Assembly (NCBI GenBank): GCA_021202635.1 | Contig: JAJQCQ010000093.1 | Span: forward strand, 1 to 64,000 | Length of the DNA stretch: 64,000 nt | Direction of reading: 5' to 3' | DNA from: Lachnospiraceae bacterium | Lineage (GTDB): Bacteria > Bacillota > Clostridia > Lachnospirales > Lachnospiraceae | Shown: in pieces, positions 46,742-54,780 of the stretch | Layout of the letters: the number at the start of each line of letters is the position of its first letter | Position numbering within the stretch: the stretch's first letter is position 1 | The notes under the pieces: generated by a model | Databases searched by the model: none | Seen by the model: only the letters and a program-made list of their open reading frames with translations | What the model was told of the DNA's origin: nothing | Position numbers and translations under genes: made by a program

Positions 46742-47899
46742 TTACCCGGCCGTGGTTCTTTTCGGCGGACGCGGCCCCGGGAACTGATAATAATAGGCCT
46801 TAATCATACCATTATAAATCTTCCGGTTTTTCGCCGCCTTCTTTCCTATATATTTTTCCGCATCTTCGTAGGAAGTAATCACATACTCCGACCAGGAATC
46901 CAGCCTCGCAAAAGCTTCCCCCATCTCTCGATACAGCCCCGGAAGCGCTGCCTTTTCCTCCAGGCGCTCCCCATAAGGCGGATTCGTAATGATAAATCCA
47001 TACTTTTTCGGATGGCGCAGCTCACTCACCGGCCGCTGCTGAAAATGAATCAGGTGATCCACACCGGCGCGCTTCGCATTTTCACGCGCAGCGCGGACAA
47101 CCTCCCCATCCATATCATACCCCTGAATATCCGTCTGCACCGAGAGATCCACCAGATCCTGTGCCTCTTCCACCGCATCATACCACTTTCTGCGGGCAAC
47201 CAGGTTTTCCCACTTTTCCGCCAGGAACGAGCGCTCCATCCCCGGAGCTATATTCGCCGCCATCATCGCAGCCTCAATCGGAAACGTACCGCTGCCGCAA
47301 AACGGATCCACCAGGATCCGGTCCGCCTTCCAGGGCGTCAGCATGATCAGCGCTGAGGCCAGCGTCTCCGAGATCGGCGCCTTTGCTGTCAGCTTCCGAT
47401 AGCCTCTTTTATGCAGCGATTCTCCGGTCGTATCCAGGGTCAGCACCGCCTCATCCTTCATAAAAAACACACGGATCGGGTAAGCCGCTCCCTCCTCGGT
47501 GAACCAGCTGACATGGTAGACATCCTTCAGACGTTCTACCACTGCTTTCTTCACAATCGACTGAATATCGGAGGGACTGAAAAGCCTGCTCTTTACCGTA
47601 GTCGCTTTTGTCACCCAGAACTTCGCGTCAATCGGCAGATATCTTTCCCACGGCATCGCCCGGACCCCTTCAAAAAGCTCATCATACGTCACAGCCCGCA
47701 CACTGCCGATCCATAAAAGGACGCGCTCCGCCGACCGCAAAAACACGTTCGCCAGCGCAATCGCCTCCGCATCCCCATAAAAGGTTACACGTCCATCCTC
47801 TACACTGCAAATCTCATATCCGAGATCCTGAATCTCTCTTTTTAATACGGCCTCCAGACCAAAATGGCAGGGAGCCATCAATTTCATCTGTTCCTTCAT
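46742..47899 (-). CDS. THUMP-domain class I rRNA (guanine-N2)-methyltransferase, RlmL type
   Basis: 385 residues: N-terminal ferredoxin-like/THUMP region (APCHFGLEAVLKREIQDLGYE, about 1-160), then RGYRKLTAKAPISETLASAL and a Rossmann methyltransferase domain with DPFCGSGTFPIEAA and the catalytic NPPYGERL. The family methylates 23S rRNA or tRNA guanines; which site here is unknown. Ribosome site GGAAGGA. Confidence 0.93.
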   Translation of the reverse strand: MKEQMKLMAPCHFGLEAVLKREIQDLGYEICSVEDGRVTFYGDAEAIALANVFLRSAERVLLWIGSVRAVTYDELFEGVRAMPWERYLPIDAKFWVTKATTVKSRLFSPSDIQSIVKKAVVERLKDVYHVSWFTEEGAAYPIRVFFMKDEAVLTLDTTGESLHKRGYRKLTAKAPISETLASALIMLTPWKADRILVDPFCGSGTFPIEAAMMAANIAPGMERSFLAEKWENLVARRKWYDAVEEAQDLVDLSVQTDIQGYDMDGEVVRAARENAKRAGVDHLIHFQQRPVSELRHPKKYGFIITNPPYGERLEEKAALPGLYREMGEAFARLDSWSEYVITSYEDAEKYIGKKAAKNRKIYNGMIKAYYYQFPGPRPPKRTTAG

Positions 47900-48040
47900 G
47901 CATCCTTCCTGTTCTGAGCTGCTGCTCTTTTTCCAGTGTCGTTTTCATTTATCTTAAAGCCACCGGTGCAGTCTGTCAACTATTTTACCAGGCAGGGAAT
48001 GTCCGTTTCGCCAGACCCCCTGCCCACATCCTCTCCTCTG

Positions 48041-48334
48041 TCATTTCACCAGATTTCTGCCCCGATAAGCCTTTATTCCGCCAACCACCGTCTTCGTACG
48101 CCATCCACTTCTTTCCAGTTCCCGCGCCACAGACATGCTGCGCGATCCCCGCTCACAGTACAGAATCAAGGTCTGCGTTTGATCCTTCTGCAAAAAATCA
48201 GACACTCCCTCCGGCGCATTGACTGCGCCGCGGATATGGCCGACGGAATATTCCTCTGGTGAACGCAGGTCCGCAATCAGATACCCCGGTTTTCCCACAT
48301 ACCAGTCAAGCTCCTTCGCCGGAATCGTATCCAT
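48041..48334 (-). CDS. Single-domain rhodanese-like protein
   Basis: 97 residues: LIADLRSPEEYSVGHIRGAVNAPEG and the active-site loop YCERGSRS with Cys60, followed by VVGGIKAYRGRNLVK. Sulfur carrier or transferase, partner unknown. The start at 48334 follows a full AGGAGGTG; the open frame extends far upstream but with no coding character. Confidence 0.9.
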   Translation of the reverse strand: MDTIPAKELDWYVGKPGYLIADLRSPEEYSVGHIRGAVNAPEGVSDFLQKDQTQTLILYCERGSRSMSVARELERSGWRTKTVVGGIKAYRGRNLVK

Positions 48335-48520
48335 TTGCCTCACCTCCTGAGCTGTTGCCTGCTTTTTATCATATGATTCGAAAGGCAAAAGGGGTATGAT
48401 ACTCCATTCCAGAAGGAGTGTTCCCTGGAAAAGTTTACAATTTAAGCTTCCTGCCACGCGCCGGTTGCCGCATAGGCCGCAAGCACTCAAACACCATGCC
48501 AGGCTCTGCGCATAGACAGT

Positions 48521-48553
48521 GAAACACCCGGTAGGGGAGCTACCGGGTGTTTC
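48521..48553. repeat. Perfect hairpin upstream of the rhodanese gene
   Basis: Thirteen-base arms GAAACACCCGGTA/TACCGGGTGTTTC with a seven-base loop. No T run on either strand, so terminator activity is doubtful. The rest of the region up to 48725 is AT-rich and holds a likely -10 TATAAT at 48631-48636. Confidence 0.6.
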
Positions 48554-48725
48554 GAGGGGAGTATAAATAATTAATAAGGGGTTTGTAAAAAAAAATTGTT
48601 TGAAGGGTAAATTCTTTTTACAGGAAGGATTATAATATAGTTTCCAAAAAAAAGCAATACATAATTTTAAAATTTCTAGAAATACTACCATCGTAACACA
48701 AATTCAGTCCAGGAGGAATAAACAA

Positions 48726-48932
48726 ATGGCTAAAAACTCAGCAGAAAACACAACATCTAACACAGAAAGACAGCAGAACAGCGCAAAAAATACGTCCCAG
48801 CAGAACCAGCAGCGCAATCAGCAGCAGAACAGTGCAAAGAATTCCTCAAAGAACTGCGGTTCGAATGAGACGTCCGAAAGCCGTAACTGCGATAACAGCT
48901 CCAGTGAAAAGGACTGTGACAGCAGATACTAA
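48726..48932 (+). CDS. Small Asn/Ser/Gln-rich protein
   Basis: 68 residues, starting MAKNSAENTTSNTERQQN, dominated by N, S, Q, E and K, with three Cys near the C-terminus (SKNCGS, SRNCDN, KDCDS). No signal peptide or hydrophobic segment. AGGAGGAATAAACAA gives a strong ribosome site and a TATAAT lies 90 bases upstream, so it is probably expressed, perhaps abundantly. It overlaps the HAD gene tail-to-tail by four bases. I do not recognise the family; composition suggests an intrinsically disordered protein. Confidence 0.7.
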   Translation: MAKNSAENTTSNTERQQNSAKNTSQQNQQRNQQQNSAKNSSKNCGSNETSESRNCDNSSSEKDCDSRY

Positions 48933-49789
48933 AGAAGATTTCGCGTGATCGAGCGGGAGGCGGCCAAGCCGCCGCCTTCCAGCAAAAAACGGTATATGAT
49001 CTCGGCCGCACCGTCATGGTTATTATCCGCCGCCGTCACATAATCGCTGTGTTCCGCAACGCCCGGAAAGGAATTGCGCATGGCGACTCCGATATGGGCG
49101 GTCTCAATCATGTCAACATCGTTCGGCGCATCCCCCGCGGAGACGGAATTCTCCAGCGGAATCTCCAGATAATCACAAAGCCAGCGGACGGCTGTTCCTT
49201 TTGTCACCCCGCATGGCACAATCTCCAGGTAAGACTCATTGGAAAAATAACAGTCCAGAATTCCGGCAAATTTTTCCAGAAGGTCCCGCTGGAACTGTTC
49301 AATGACCTCACGTCGCTCATATTCAATGGCAAGCAGCTTGCAGGGAGCCTCTGTAAGCGCCGCGCCAGCCGAAGGTACCACCCGGAAGGTCTGAAGCGTA
49401 CGCCTTACATAATCAATCACCTCCGGCCGCTCCTCTTCCGTAAGCACCTCCGCAGCAGAAAAGGTCTGTATGTGGATTCCCAGCTGATGAGCTTCTGCAA
49501 AGATCGGCGCGACAAGCTCCAGCGGCACCGTTTTTCTGTAGATTGACCGTTCCAGACTGCTGTCATAAATTTCCCCGCCATTAAAAGCAATGATATAGCA
49601 GCCTTCCCGCAGCAATCCCAGCCGCTCCGCCTGAATCCGCGCGCTTGAGAGCGGGCGCCCCGTTGCGATGACAATTTTATGTCCGGCCTGCAGAGCGAGG
49701 TCAACCGCCTTCTGATTCCCCGGGGTGATCTCCTTCTGATCATTCAGCAGGGTACCGTCCAGGTCCGTAAAAAATATTTTCTGACTCAT
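48929..49789 (-). CDS. Cof-type HAD phosphatase
   Basis: 286 residues: FFTDLDGTLLNDQKEIT (motif I), IATGRPLSS (motif II), a type-IIB cap, conserved KGTAVRWLCDYLEI lysine and GDAPNDVDMIETAHIGVAM (motif IV). Such enzymes dephosphorylate sugar phosphates or FMN; the substrate is not set. Its start overlaps the LCP gene stop by four bases (ATGA), so the two are co-translated. Confidence 0.93.
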   Translation of the reverse strand: MSQKIFFTDLDGTLLNDQKEITPGNQKAVDLALQAGHKIVIATGRPLSSARIQAERLGLLREGCYIIAFNGGEIYDSSLERSIYRKTVPLELVAPIFAEAHQLGIHIQTFSAAEVLTEEERPEVIDYVRRTLQTFRVVPSAGAALTEAPCKLLAIEYERREVIEQFQRDLLEKFAGILDCYFSNESYLEIVPCGVTKGTAVRWLCDYLEIPLENSVSAGDAPNDVDMIETAHIGVAMRNSFPGVAEHSDYVTAADNNHDGAAEIIYRFLLEGGGLAASRSITRNLL

Positions 49790-50856
49790 GAATCTTCTTC
49801 GCTGGTACCGTAAATAAAGTCATGCAGAATCTCCAGCGTCTCCTCCCAATCCGGCACAAGCATATCCTGGCCGTTCACATAAATCGTACTGTACATATTA
49901 TCATAAGGAACGCGGCTGGTCTCAAAGTCGTAATCCAGCATCTCCGGAAGCTCCGTCACCATGCTCCAGATCTCCGTCTCTGAAATATTGGTCATCACAT
50001 ATTCCAGAATCGACTGCATGGCGGATGTCATTTGCGCAAGTGACATCTCCTTCACCTCTTCCATCAGCTGCGTCAGGACATAACGCTGGCGCTCCGTTCG
50101 TTCAAAATCAGAATTCCCCACATAACGGTTCCGCGCGTAAGCAACCGCCTGCACACCATCCGCATGCACACTGCCGCCCGAAGTCGGGAAATAATGCTCG
50201 TCCGGGTCAATATCCATCAGTCTCGTGCACATATCCCAGATATAACCATTCGCTACCTCAGCCTCATCCGCCGTAATCTCCAGATCTACACCGCCAATGA
50301 TATCAATAATATCCACCAGATCCCAGAAATCAACCGCCACGTACTTTTCCACTTCGATCTTATACGTCTCGGTGATGGTCTCGCAGAGCAGCGGCCCGCC
50401 GCCGTACGCATAAGCTGCGTTCAGCTTCTTATAGCCGACACCCGGGATATTCACATACGTATCACGCATGAGGGAAACCATGGTGACACGGTTATCCGTC
50501 TTATTAATAGAAACAAGGATCATACAGTCTGAATTGCCATTCCAGGTTTGCTCCTGGCGGTCTACACCAATCAGCAGAACATTATAAATATCTTCATCAG
50601 ACACCACATCCTTTGATGTGTCCATAGAATCCTGGATCGCGGCCAGCTCTTCGTCGCTGACAACATCTCCAACGCCCTCGTCCGTCTCTTCCTCAGCCTC
50701 CTCCGGAAGCGTCTCCTCCACAGTCACGGAATCGTCCGATACATAATTCACGCTGCTGTAAAGGTCATGTCCCAGCTTATAAACAAGGCCGCCGCTGATC
50801 AGCACTACGCCGATTACAATGCAAAAACTGATTAAAAAAGCTTTTTTTAAATTCAT
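49786..50856 (-). CDS. LytR-CpsA-Psr (LCP) family cell-wall glycopolymer ligase
   Basis: 356 residues: one N-terminal membrane helix (AFLISFCIVIGVVLISGGLVY), an acidic linker (EETLPEEAEEETDEG), then the LCP domain with VLLIGVDRQ, SLMRDTYVNIPG, KLNAAYAYGG and YARNRYVGNSDFERTERQR. LCP enzymes move lipid-linked wall polymers onto peptidoglycan outside the cell. Translationally coupled to the HAD gene. Confidence 0.93.
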   Translation of the reverse strand: MNLKKAFLISFCIVIGVVLISGGLVYKLGHDLYSSVNYVSDDSVTVEETLPEEAEEETDEGVGDVVSDEELAAIQDSMDTSKDVVSDEDIYNVLLIGVDRQEQTWNGNSDCMILVSINKTDNRVTMVSLMRDTYVNIPGVGYKKLNAAYAYGGGPLLCETITETYKIEVEKYVAVDFWDLVDIIDIIGGVDLEITADEAEVANGYIWDMCTRLMDIDPDEHYFPTSGGSVHADGVQAVAYARNRYVGNSDFERTERQRYVLTQLMEEVKEMSLAQMTSAMQSILEYVMTNISETEIWSMVTELPEMLDYDFETSRVPYDNMYSTIYVNGQDMLVPDWEETLEILHDFIYGTSEEDS

Positions 50857-50908
50857 CCCGTTTTCTCCCGCTCATTGTTCTGGCAATTTCGATACACCGC
50901 CACCGTCC

Positions 50909-50937
50909 ATTATGACGGCAGCATAATAAAAAGTCAA
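50909..50937 (-). promoter_or_regulatory. Promoter of the LCP/HAD pair
   Basis: Minus strand -35 TTGACT (50932-50937), 17-base spacer, -10 CATAAT (50909-50914). The adjoining 50940-51100 holds short hairpins (for example ATCCCGC/GCGGGAT at about 50995-51012) but no gene. Confidence 0.7.
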
Positions 50938-51100
50938 ATGATATTTTCCTTAATTTTGGCAATCATAGTGAAAAAGCAAATCGGGCAAAATAGAATCCCG
51001 CTTTGCGGGATTCTCGCGCTGCCGCGCGTCTGCGTAAGCAGACAAATTCCTCTGGCGCGGCATGTGCTCTACGCTCCGCTTCGGTCGGCACTAAACAAAC

Positions 51101-51267
51101 GTTACAGGTCACACCCTGACCAATTTACGTTATCTTTGCCACTACAGGTGTGACCTATAACGGCATCCGGCCAATTAAATCGCTACGCGATGGAGCCGGA
51201 TGCTTGCTGTCACTACGTTTTCAACCCGACCACGCAGCAGGTGCGTGGTCGGGTTGTGACCAGTAAC
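51101..51267. repeat. 167-base compound palindromic repeat, copy A
   Basis: Three parts: GTTACAGGTCACACC...GGTGTGACCTATAAC (51101-51161), hairpin GCATCCGGC...GCCGGATGC with core ATCGCTACGCGAT (51163-51203), and CCCGACCAC-GCAGCAGGTGC-GTGGTCGGG with TGTGACCAGTAAC (51225-51267). Copy B at 54530 differs at two positions only. Confidence 0.93.
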
Positions 51268-51310
51268 AAACAAACATCCATTGGACGTTCAGCGCCCCGG
51301 AGGGTTTTTT

Positions 51311-51347
51311 GTCCGATAGGAAAATTCAGAGAACTTTCCTATCGGAC
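51311..51347. repeat. Hairpin repeat TCCGATAGG, second copy
   Basis: Arms GTCCGATAGG/CCTATCGGAC around an AAAGTTCTC segment shared with the hairpin at 21786-21820. Confidence 0.65.
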
Positions 51348-51352
51348 AAGAA

Positions 51353-51382
51353 AAGAGCTTCCTGTAATTACAGGAAGCTCTC
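51353..51382 (-). terminator. Terminator of tRNA-Leu(CAG)
   Basis: GAGCTTCCTGTAA/TTACAGGAAGCTC, followed by TTTTCTTG on the minus strand, directly after the tRNA. Confidence 0.85.
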
Positions 51383-51383
51383 A

Positions 51384-51467
51384 TGCGGAGGATGGGACTT
51401 GAACCCACACGATATTGCTACCACAGGCACCTGAAGCCTGCGCGTCTGCCAATTCCGCCACCTCCGC
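51384..51467 (-). tRNA. tRNA-Leu (anticodon CAG)
   Basis: Class II tRNA with long variable arm: acceptor GCGGAGG/CCTCCGC, discriminator A, anticodon stem CAGGC/GCCTG around loop TTCAGGT, giving CAG. T-arm GTGGGTTCAAGTCCCAT. Confidence 0.95.
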
Positions 51468-51497
51468 GAACCGCAGTACATCTGACTGACAACGAGA

Positions 51498-51526
51498 ATG
51501 ATACTACAAGGGTCCAAAATTGTCAA
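51498..51526 (-). promoter_or_regulatory. Promoter of tRNA-Leu(CAG)
   Basis: Minus strand -35 TTGACA (51521-51526), 17-base spacer, -10 TATCAT (51498-51503). Confidence 0.8.
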
Positions 51527-51590
51527 GCACTTTTTTCATTTTTTTAAAAACTTTTTCCGATCGTTATTTTAATTTTTTTCAAAAAAGATA

Positions 51591-51619
51591 TTGACTTCCC
51601 GGCATTGTTTTGGTATAAT
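51591..51619 (+). promoter_or_regulatory. Promoter of tRNA-Leu(AAG)
   Basis: Plus strand -35 TTGACT (51591-51596), 17-base spacer, -10 TATAAT (51614-51619), divergent from the other tRNA-Leu promoter. Confidence 0.87.
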
Positions 51620-51630
51620 GCATCTCGTTC

Positions 51631-51715
51631 GCGGAAGTGTCGGAACTGGCAGACGAGCAAGACTAAGGATCTTGTGGGCATTGCGCTCGTGTGGGTTCAA
51701 GTCCCATCTTCCGCA
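51631..51715 (+). tRNA. tRNA-Leu (anticodon AAG)
   Basis: Class II tRNA: acceptor GCGGAAG/CTTCCGC, discriminator A, anticodon stem CAAGA/TCTTG around CTAAGGA, giving AAG. Long variable arm and T-arm GTGGGTTCAAGTCCCAT match the divergent tRNA-Leu. Confidence 0.94.
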
Positions 51716-51725
51716 CGGATAAGAA

Positions 51726-51769
51726 GGTGTGAAACGTCAGTGATAAGCAGATGTTTCGCACTTTTTTGT
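51726..51769 (+). terminator. Terminator of tRNA-Leu(AAG)
   Basis: GTGTGAAAC/GTTTCGCAC stem then TTTTTTG on the plus strand. Confidence 0.85.
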
Positions 51770-51838
51770 TTGCAGAATTCCGGAGGTTTCCTGGATACCT
51801 GCCAACTGCCTTCCTTATACTCTTTTTTATTTGTTGCC

Positions 51839-51867
51839 TTGACACGTAATGACAATGGCGTTACAAT
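51839..51867 (+). promoter_or_regulatory. Promoter of the toxin-antitoxin pair
   Basis: Plus strand -35 TTGACA (51839-51844), 17-base spacer, -10 TACAAT (51862-51867), 25 bases before the antitoxin ATG. TTACAATGTCGTA next to it may be operator sequence. Confidence 0.82.
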
Positions 51868-51891
51868 GTCGTATATTAGGAGGTATTCTAT

Positions 51892-52194
51892 ATGGAAAAA
51901 ACAGCTACATTAAATTTAAGAGTAAACCCAGCAGTCAAACAAAATGCCGAATCAATATTATCTAAACTGGGAGTTTCGATGTCCTCCGCGATTGATATGT
52001 ATTTAAACCAGATCGTACTTACTGGCGGTATTCCATTCGCGGTTACATTGCCTAAAGCGCCAAATACAATAAATGTGGAGCAAATGACTGCTGAAGAAAT
52101 CCATGAGAAATTGCAAAAAGGCTATGATGACATTGCAGCGGGAAGAGTACAAAATGCGGAAGAAGCCTTTAAAAAATTCAGGGAGAACCGCTAA
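51892..52194 (+). CDS. RelB/DinJ-family antitoxin
   Basis: 100 residues. The N-terminal ATLNLRVNPAVKQNAESILSKLGVSMSSAIDMYLNQIVLTGGIPF is the RelB/DinJ ribbon-helix-helix DNA-binding pattern; the C-terminal part is a charged helix that would wrap the toxin. Strong AGGAGGTATT site. Its stop codon is directly followed by the toxin ATG (TAAATG). Antitoxins of this class repress their own promoter with the toxin. Confidence 0.92.
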   Translation: MEKTATLNLRVNPAVKQNAESILSKLGVSMSSAIDMYLNQIVLTGGIPFAVTLPKAPNTINVEQMTAEEIHEKLQKGYDDIAAGRVQNAEEAFKKFRENR

Positions 52195-52506
52195 ATGAAA
52201 AAGTATATTGTTCAAATCACGGATGAAGCGATACTGGATATGGAGCAAATATACAACTATATTGCATTTAACTTGCTTGCACCTGAAAATGCAGCCGGAC
52301 AATACGACCGAATTGCGGATGCTATATTGACGCTTGACGAATTGGCGGATCGCATTAAAGTTATGGATTCTGAACCAGAACGTTCACGTGGGATGCGTCA
52401 ATTACTGGTAGACAATTATTCGGTATTTTATGTCATCGAGGGCGACAAGGTGATCGTAACAGATGTATTATATAGTGCATCAGATATTCAGAATCGGTTG
52501 AAATAA
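52195..52506 (+). CDS. RelE/ParE-family toxin
   Basis: 103 residues: YIVQITDEAILDMEQIYNYIAFNLLAPENAAGQYDRIADAI and the C-terminal GMRQLLVDNYSVFYVIEGDKVIVTDVLYSASDIQNRL follow the ParE/RelE fold with Arg/Tyr-rich end strand. RelE types cut mRNA in the ribosome and ParE types poison gyrase; this sequence leans to the ParE-like plasmid stabilisation group but the target cannot be fixed. Translationally coupled to the antitoxin. Confidence 0.9.
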   Translation: MKKYIVQITDEAILDMEQIYNYIAFNLLAPENAAGQYDRIADAILTLDELADRIKVMDSEPERSRGMRQLLVDNYSVFYVIEGDKVIVTDVLYSASDIQNRLK

Positions 52507-52623
52507 TCCTTGGCTTAATCTGTCGATTGATTACATTTCTGCTTCTTCTCGGACAGGAAATCCGTAAACGCAAACGTGCACCTGATTACCTTAAATCTCT
52601 GCCATACCAAGCAAATAGCAGCA

Positions 52624-52656
52624 AAACAGCCCTAAGCAGCAAACTCAGGGCTGTTT
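52624..52656. terminator. Terminator-like hairpin copied with the FN3 fragment
   Basis: AACAGCCCT/AGGGCTGTT. The same hairpin stands behind the intact FN3 gene at 57804-57840. It may end both the toxin transcript and minus-strand transcripts. Confidence 0.7.
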
Positions 52657-52664
52657 CCATATTA

Positions 52665-52838
52665 TTACTTCGTGATCGTCACTTTCTGTTTGCTGCTCCA
52701 TGCAGAATAATATTTCGTTCCATTCACAGTCTTGTAAGTGCGGATTCGCACATAATAGGTAGTCCCTTTTGTCAATCCTGTCAAAGCCTTACTCTTCTTT
52801 GTCGCACCGGAGACCGTTTTCGTTTTACTCGAAGCAAA
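52665..52838 (-). pseudogene. Orphan 3' end of an LRR/FN3 protein gene
   Basis: This stretch matches 57846-58019, the last 57 codons and stop of the intact FN3 protein gene, with only a few changes (for example AAAGCC for AAAGTC and ACTCG for ACTGG). It encodes the C-terminal KGTTYYVRIRTYKTVNG...KVTITK. There is no start or upstream part; the match ends abruptly 24 bases before the AAA-ATPase stop. It is a duplicated remnant, probably of a former paralogue truncated by an insertion or recombination. Confidence 0.9.
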
Positions 52839-52862
52839 TGCCTTTTATGCGACACAGGAACC

Positions 52863-54461
52863 TTATGCCTGTATCTTTTTGATCACACAACTGTGTTTCT
52901 TCGCTCTTTTGCCAGTCGTATCCTTATCATAATTAATCCCGACAAGAAGCAGATTGCCAAAATAATCCTTCAACACTCCATGATACCGGTTGTCGAGAAT
53001 CTGCTTCACCGCAGTATCCGCATCTTTCTTCCATTTTAGCTCTATCACCATCGCCGGTTTATCCATGCCGCGCCCTGGAATAAACGCATAATCCGCAAAT
53101 CCCTTCCCGGACGGAAATTCCCGAACCATCATATAGTAGTTCCTTGCTGCGTAGTAAGCAATGTAAATTGCGCATGCAAGGGAATTCTCATCATTATATT
53201 CAAGCGCTGAAGTACACTCCTCATGAATCCGTTCCAGAGCAATCGCTACTGCCTCTGCATCTTTGCGAAGCGTAGCCTCCAGCAGTTTCTCCGATTCGTT
53301 AATCGCCTGTTCTACCTTTGACCATTTTCCACCCTTTACAGAAGACTGGAACACTTCCGCGACCTCCCGGTTCGGAATATACACCTCTTTTGCTGCATGG
53401 TCATAAGCCAGATATCCCAGATGAATGAGCAGCGTAAGAACATCGTCCTTGTTTTCAAAGGATGTAATATCATTTTGAAAGGTGCTGATATCAACCTTCA
53501 CTCGCTGACCTCCGAGCATCAGAATAATCGCGTCCTTTAAGCCATCATAGTTCTCATTTATATACCTTTTCAGACTTTCAAATGTTTCCGTTTGCGTCCA
53601 GTAATTGCGGAACGCTTTATAATTCATTGCATTCACCACAGAATTGGGACTGTAAACAGACTTCCCATTTTCAAAGGAGTATCCGTCATACCACTGCTTC
53701 ATCGCTTCGTAATCCACACAATTTGTATTACAAAGCAATTGAACATCCTCCTCTGTGAAGCCAACATATCTGGAAAGAACCAGCGGCTCCGCCATGGTAA
53801 ATTCTTTAAAATCCGACAATGCAGATTCCGTACCGAATTTTTTTACCGGAAGTATGCCAGTCATATATGCAGCAGCAATTGTCTTTTTCGTGCGATCCTT
53901 ATTCTTGAAGATGCCCCTCAAAAACAGAATATAATCCGCCTGAAGCTGTTTATCATCTTTGAATTCCCGGAATAACGCATCCCATTCATCAATAACAAAG
54001 ACAAATTTCGCGTTTCCTCTGGCTACAACCGCGTAGAGTGCCTTACCAAGACTGGTCTCTTTATCTGACACGCACCCAGGAAAAGCTTCTCTGATTTCTT
54101 CCAGCAGTGCCTGCTGCATCTCATCCAGCACATTGGATTTATGGTCTCTGGCATCCGAAATAAAGCCTGTCATATCAAAAGAAATGACATTGTATTTATT
54201 CATATGCGTGGTAAAATCATCAGAGCCGCCCACCTCCAGATCCTCGAAAAGGGCGTGAGAATCGCAGGTTCTGTCGTAATATGCACAGAGCATATCGGCA
54301 TCGAACGTCTTGCCAAATCTTCTTGGCCTGCTAAAACAAACCAACGGCTTTGGTTTACCAATCAGACTATTAATAAATACAATCAAGCCGGTCTTGTCCA
54401 CATAAATATCTCTTCGGATTTCTTCAAAACCATCGCACCCTGGATTCAGGTATAGTCCCAT
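52863..54461 (-). CDS. AAA-ATPase-like protein with C-terminal PD-(D/E)XK nuclease domain
   Basis: 532 residues of the widespread AAA-ATPase_like/PDDEXK_9 family. N-terminal GLYLNPGCDGFEEIRRDIYVDKTGLI is followed by CFSRPRRFGKT (P-loop-like, about 43-52) and VFVIDEWDALFRE (Walker B); the end carries the nuclease-like YAFIPGRGMDKPAMVIELKWKKD with Asp, Glu and Lys in order. The start at 54461 has AGGAAGGAGC upstream; an in-frame ATG 19 codons earlier has none. Family members are numerous in gut Bacteroidota and Clostridia, function unproven, possibly mobile or defence related. It is flanked by a gene fragment and a compound repeat. Confidence 0.87.
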   Translation of the reverse strand: MGLYLNPGCDGFEEIRRDIYVDKTGLIVFINSLIGKPKPLVCFSRPRRFGKTFDADMLCAYYDRTCDSHALFEDLEVGGSDDFTTHMNKYNVISFDMTGFISDARDHKSNVLDEMQQALLEEIREAFPGCVSDKETSLGKALYAVVARGNAKFVFVIDEWDALFREFKDDKQLQADYILFLRGIFKNKDRTKKTIAAAYMTGILPVKKFGTESALSDFKEFTMAEPLVLSRYVGFTEEDVQLLCNTNCVDYEAMKQWYDGYSFENGKSVYSPNSVVNAMNYKAFRNYWTQTETFESLKRYINENYDGLKDAIILMLGGQRVKVDISTFQNDITSFENKDDVLTLLIHLGYLAYDHAAKEVYIPNREVAEVFQSSVKGGKWSKVEQAINESEKLLEATLRKDAEAVAIALERIHEECTSALEYNDENSLACAIYIAYYAARNYYMMVREFPSGKGFADYAFIPGRGMDKPAMVIELKWKKDADTAVKQILDNRYHGVLKDYFGNLLLVGINYDKDTTGKRAKKHSCVIKKIQA

Positions 54462-54529
54462 GCTTCCCCTGCTCCTTCCTGACTGTTCTTGCATTTGCGC
54501 CTGCATTCTCATATTCATACGATCAGGTC

Positions 54530-54696
54530 GTTACAGGTCACACCCTGACCAATTTACGTTATCTTTGCCACTACAGGTGTGACCTATAACGGCATCCGGC
54601 CAATTAAATCGCTACGCGATGGAGCCGGATGCTTGCTGTCACTACGTGTTCAACCCAACCACGCAGCAGGTGCGTGGTCGGGTTGTGACCAGTAAC
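54530..54696. repeat. 167-base compound palindromic repeat, copy B
   Basis: Same three-part structure as copy A at 51101-51267; I count 165 of 167 identical positions (changes in CGTTTTC to CGTGTTC and CCCGACC to CCCAACC). Same orientation, so the pair forms direct repeats around the tRNA-Leu, toxin-antitoxin and ATPase segment. Confidence 0.93.
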
Positions 54697-54780
54697 ATCA
54701 GGTCACTTAAACTGATTATATATGGAACTGCATATAAAAGCAAGTCAAAAACAGCCCTGAGCGGTAAATCCCAGGCTGCA
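54697..54780. repeat. Duplicate of the sequence downstream of the FN3 gene
   Basis: ATCAGGTCACTTAAACTG through AGCCCTGAGCGG closely matches 57753-57835, including part of the AGCCCTGAGCGG terminator stem, whose right arm is damaged here (CCCAGGCTG). In both places it directly follows GTGACCAGTAAC. Confidence 0.85.

Noticed and set aside
48335..48691. N-terminal extension of the rhodanese gene
   Set aside because: Open by chance; includes the 48521 hairpin, has no coding character, and the ATG at 48334 has a full ribosome site.
51190..51402. Frames inside the 167-base repeats encoding similar short peptides
   Set aside because: Both copies open with MEPDACCHYVFNPTTQQ only because the repeats are near identical; no ribosome site.
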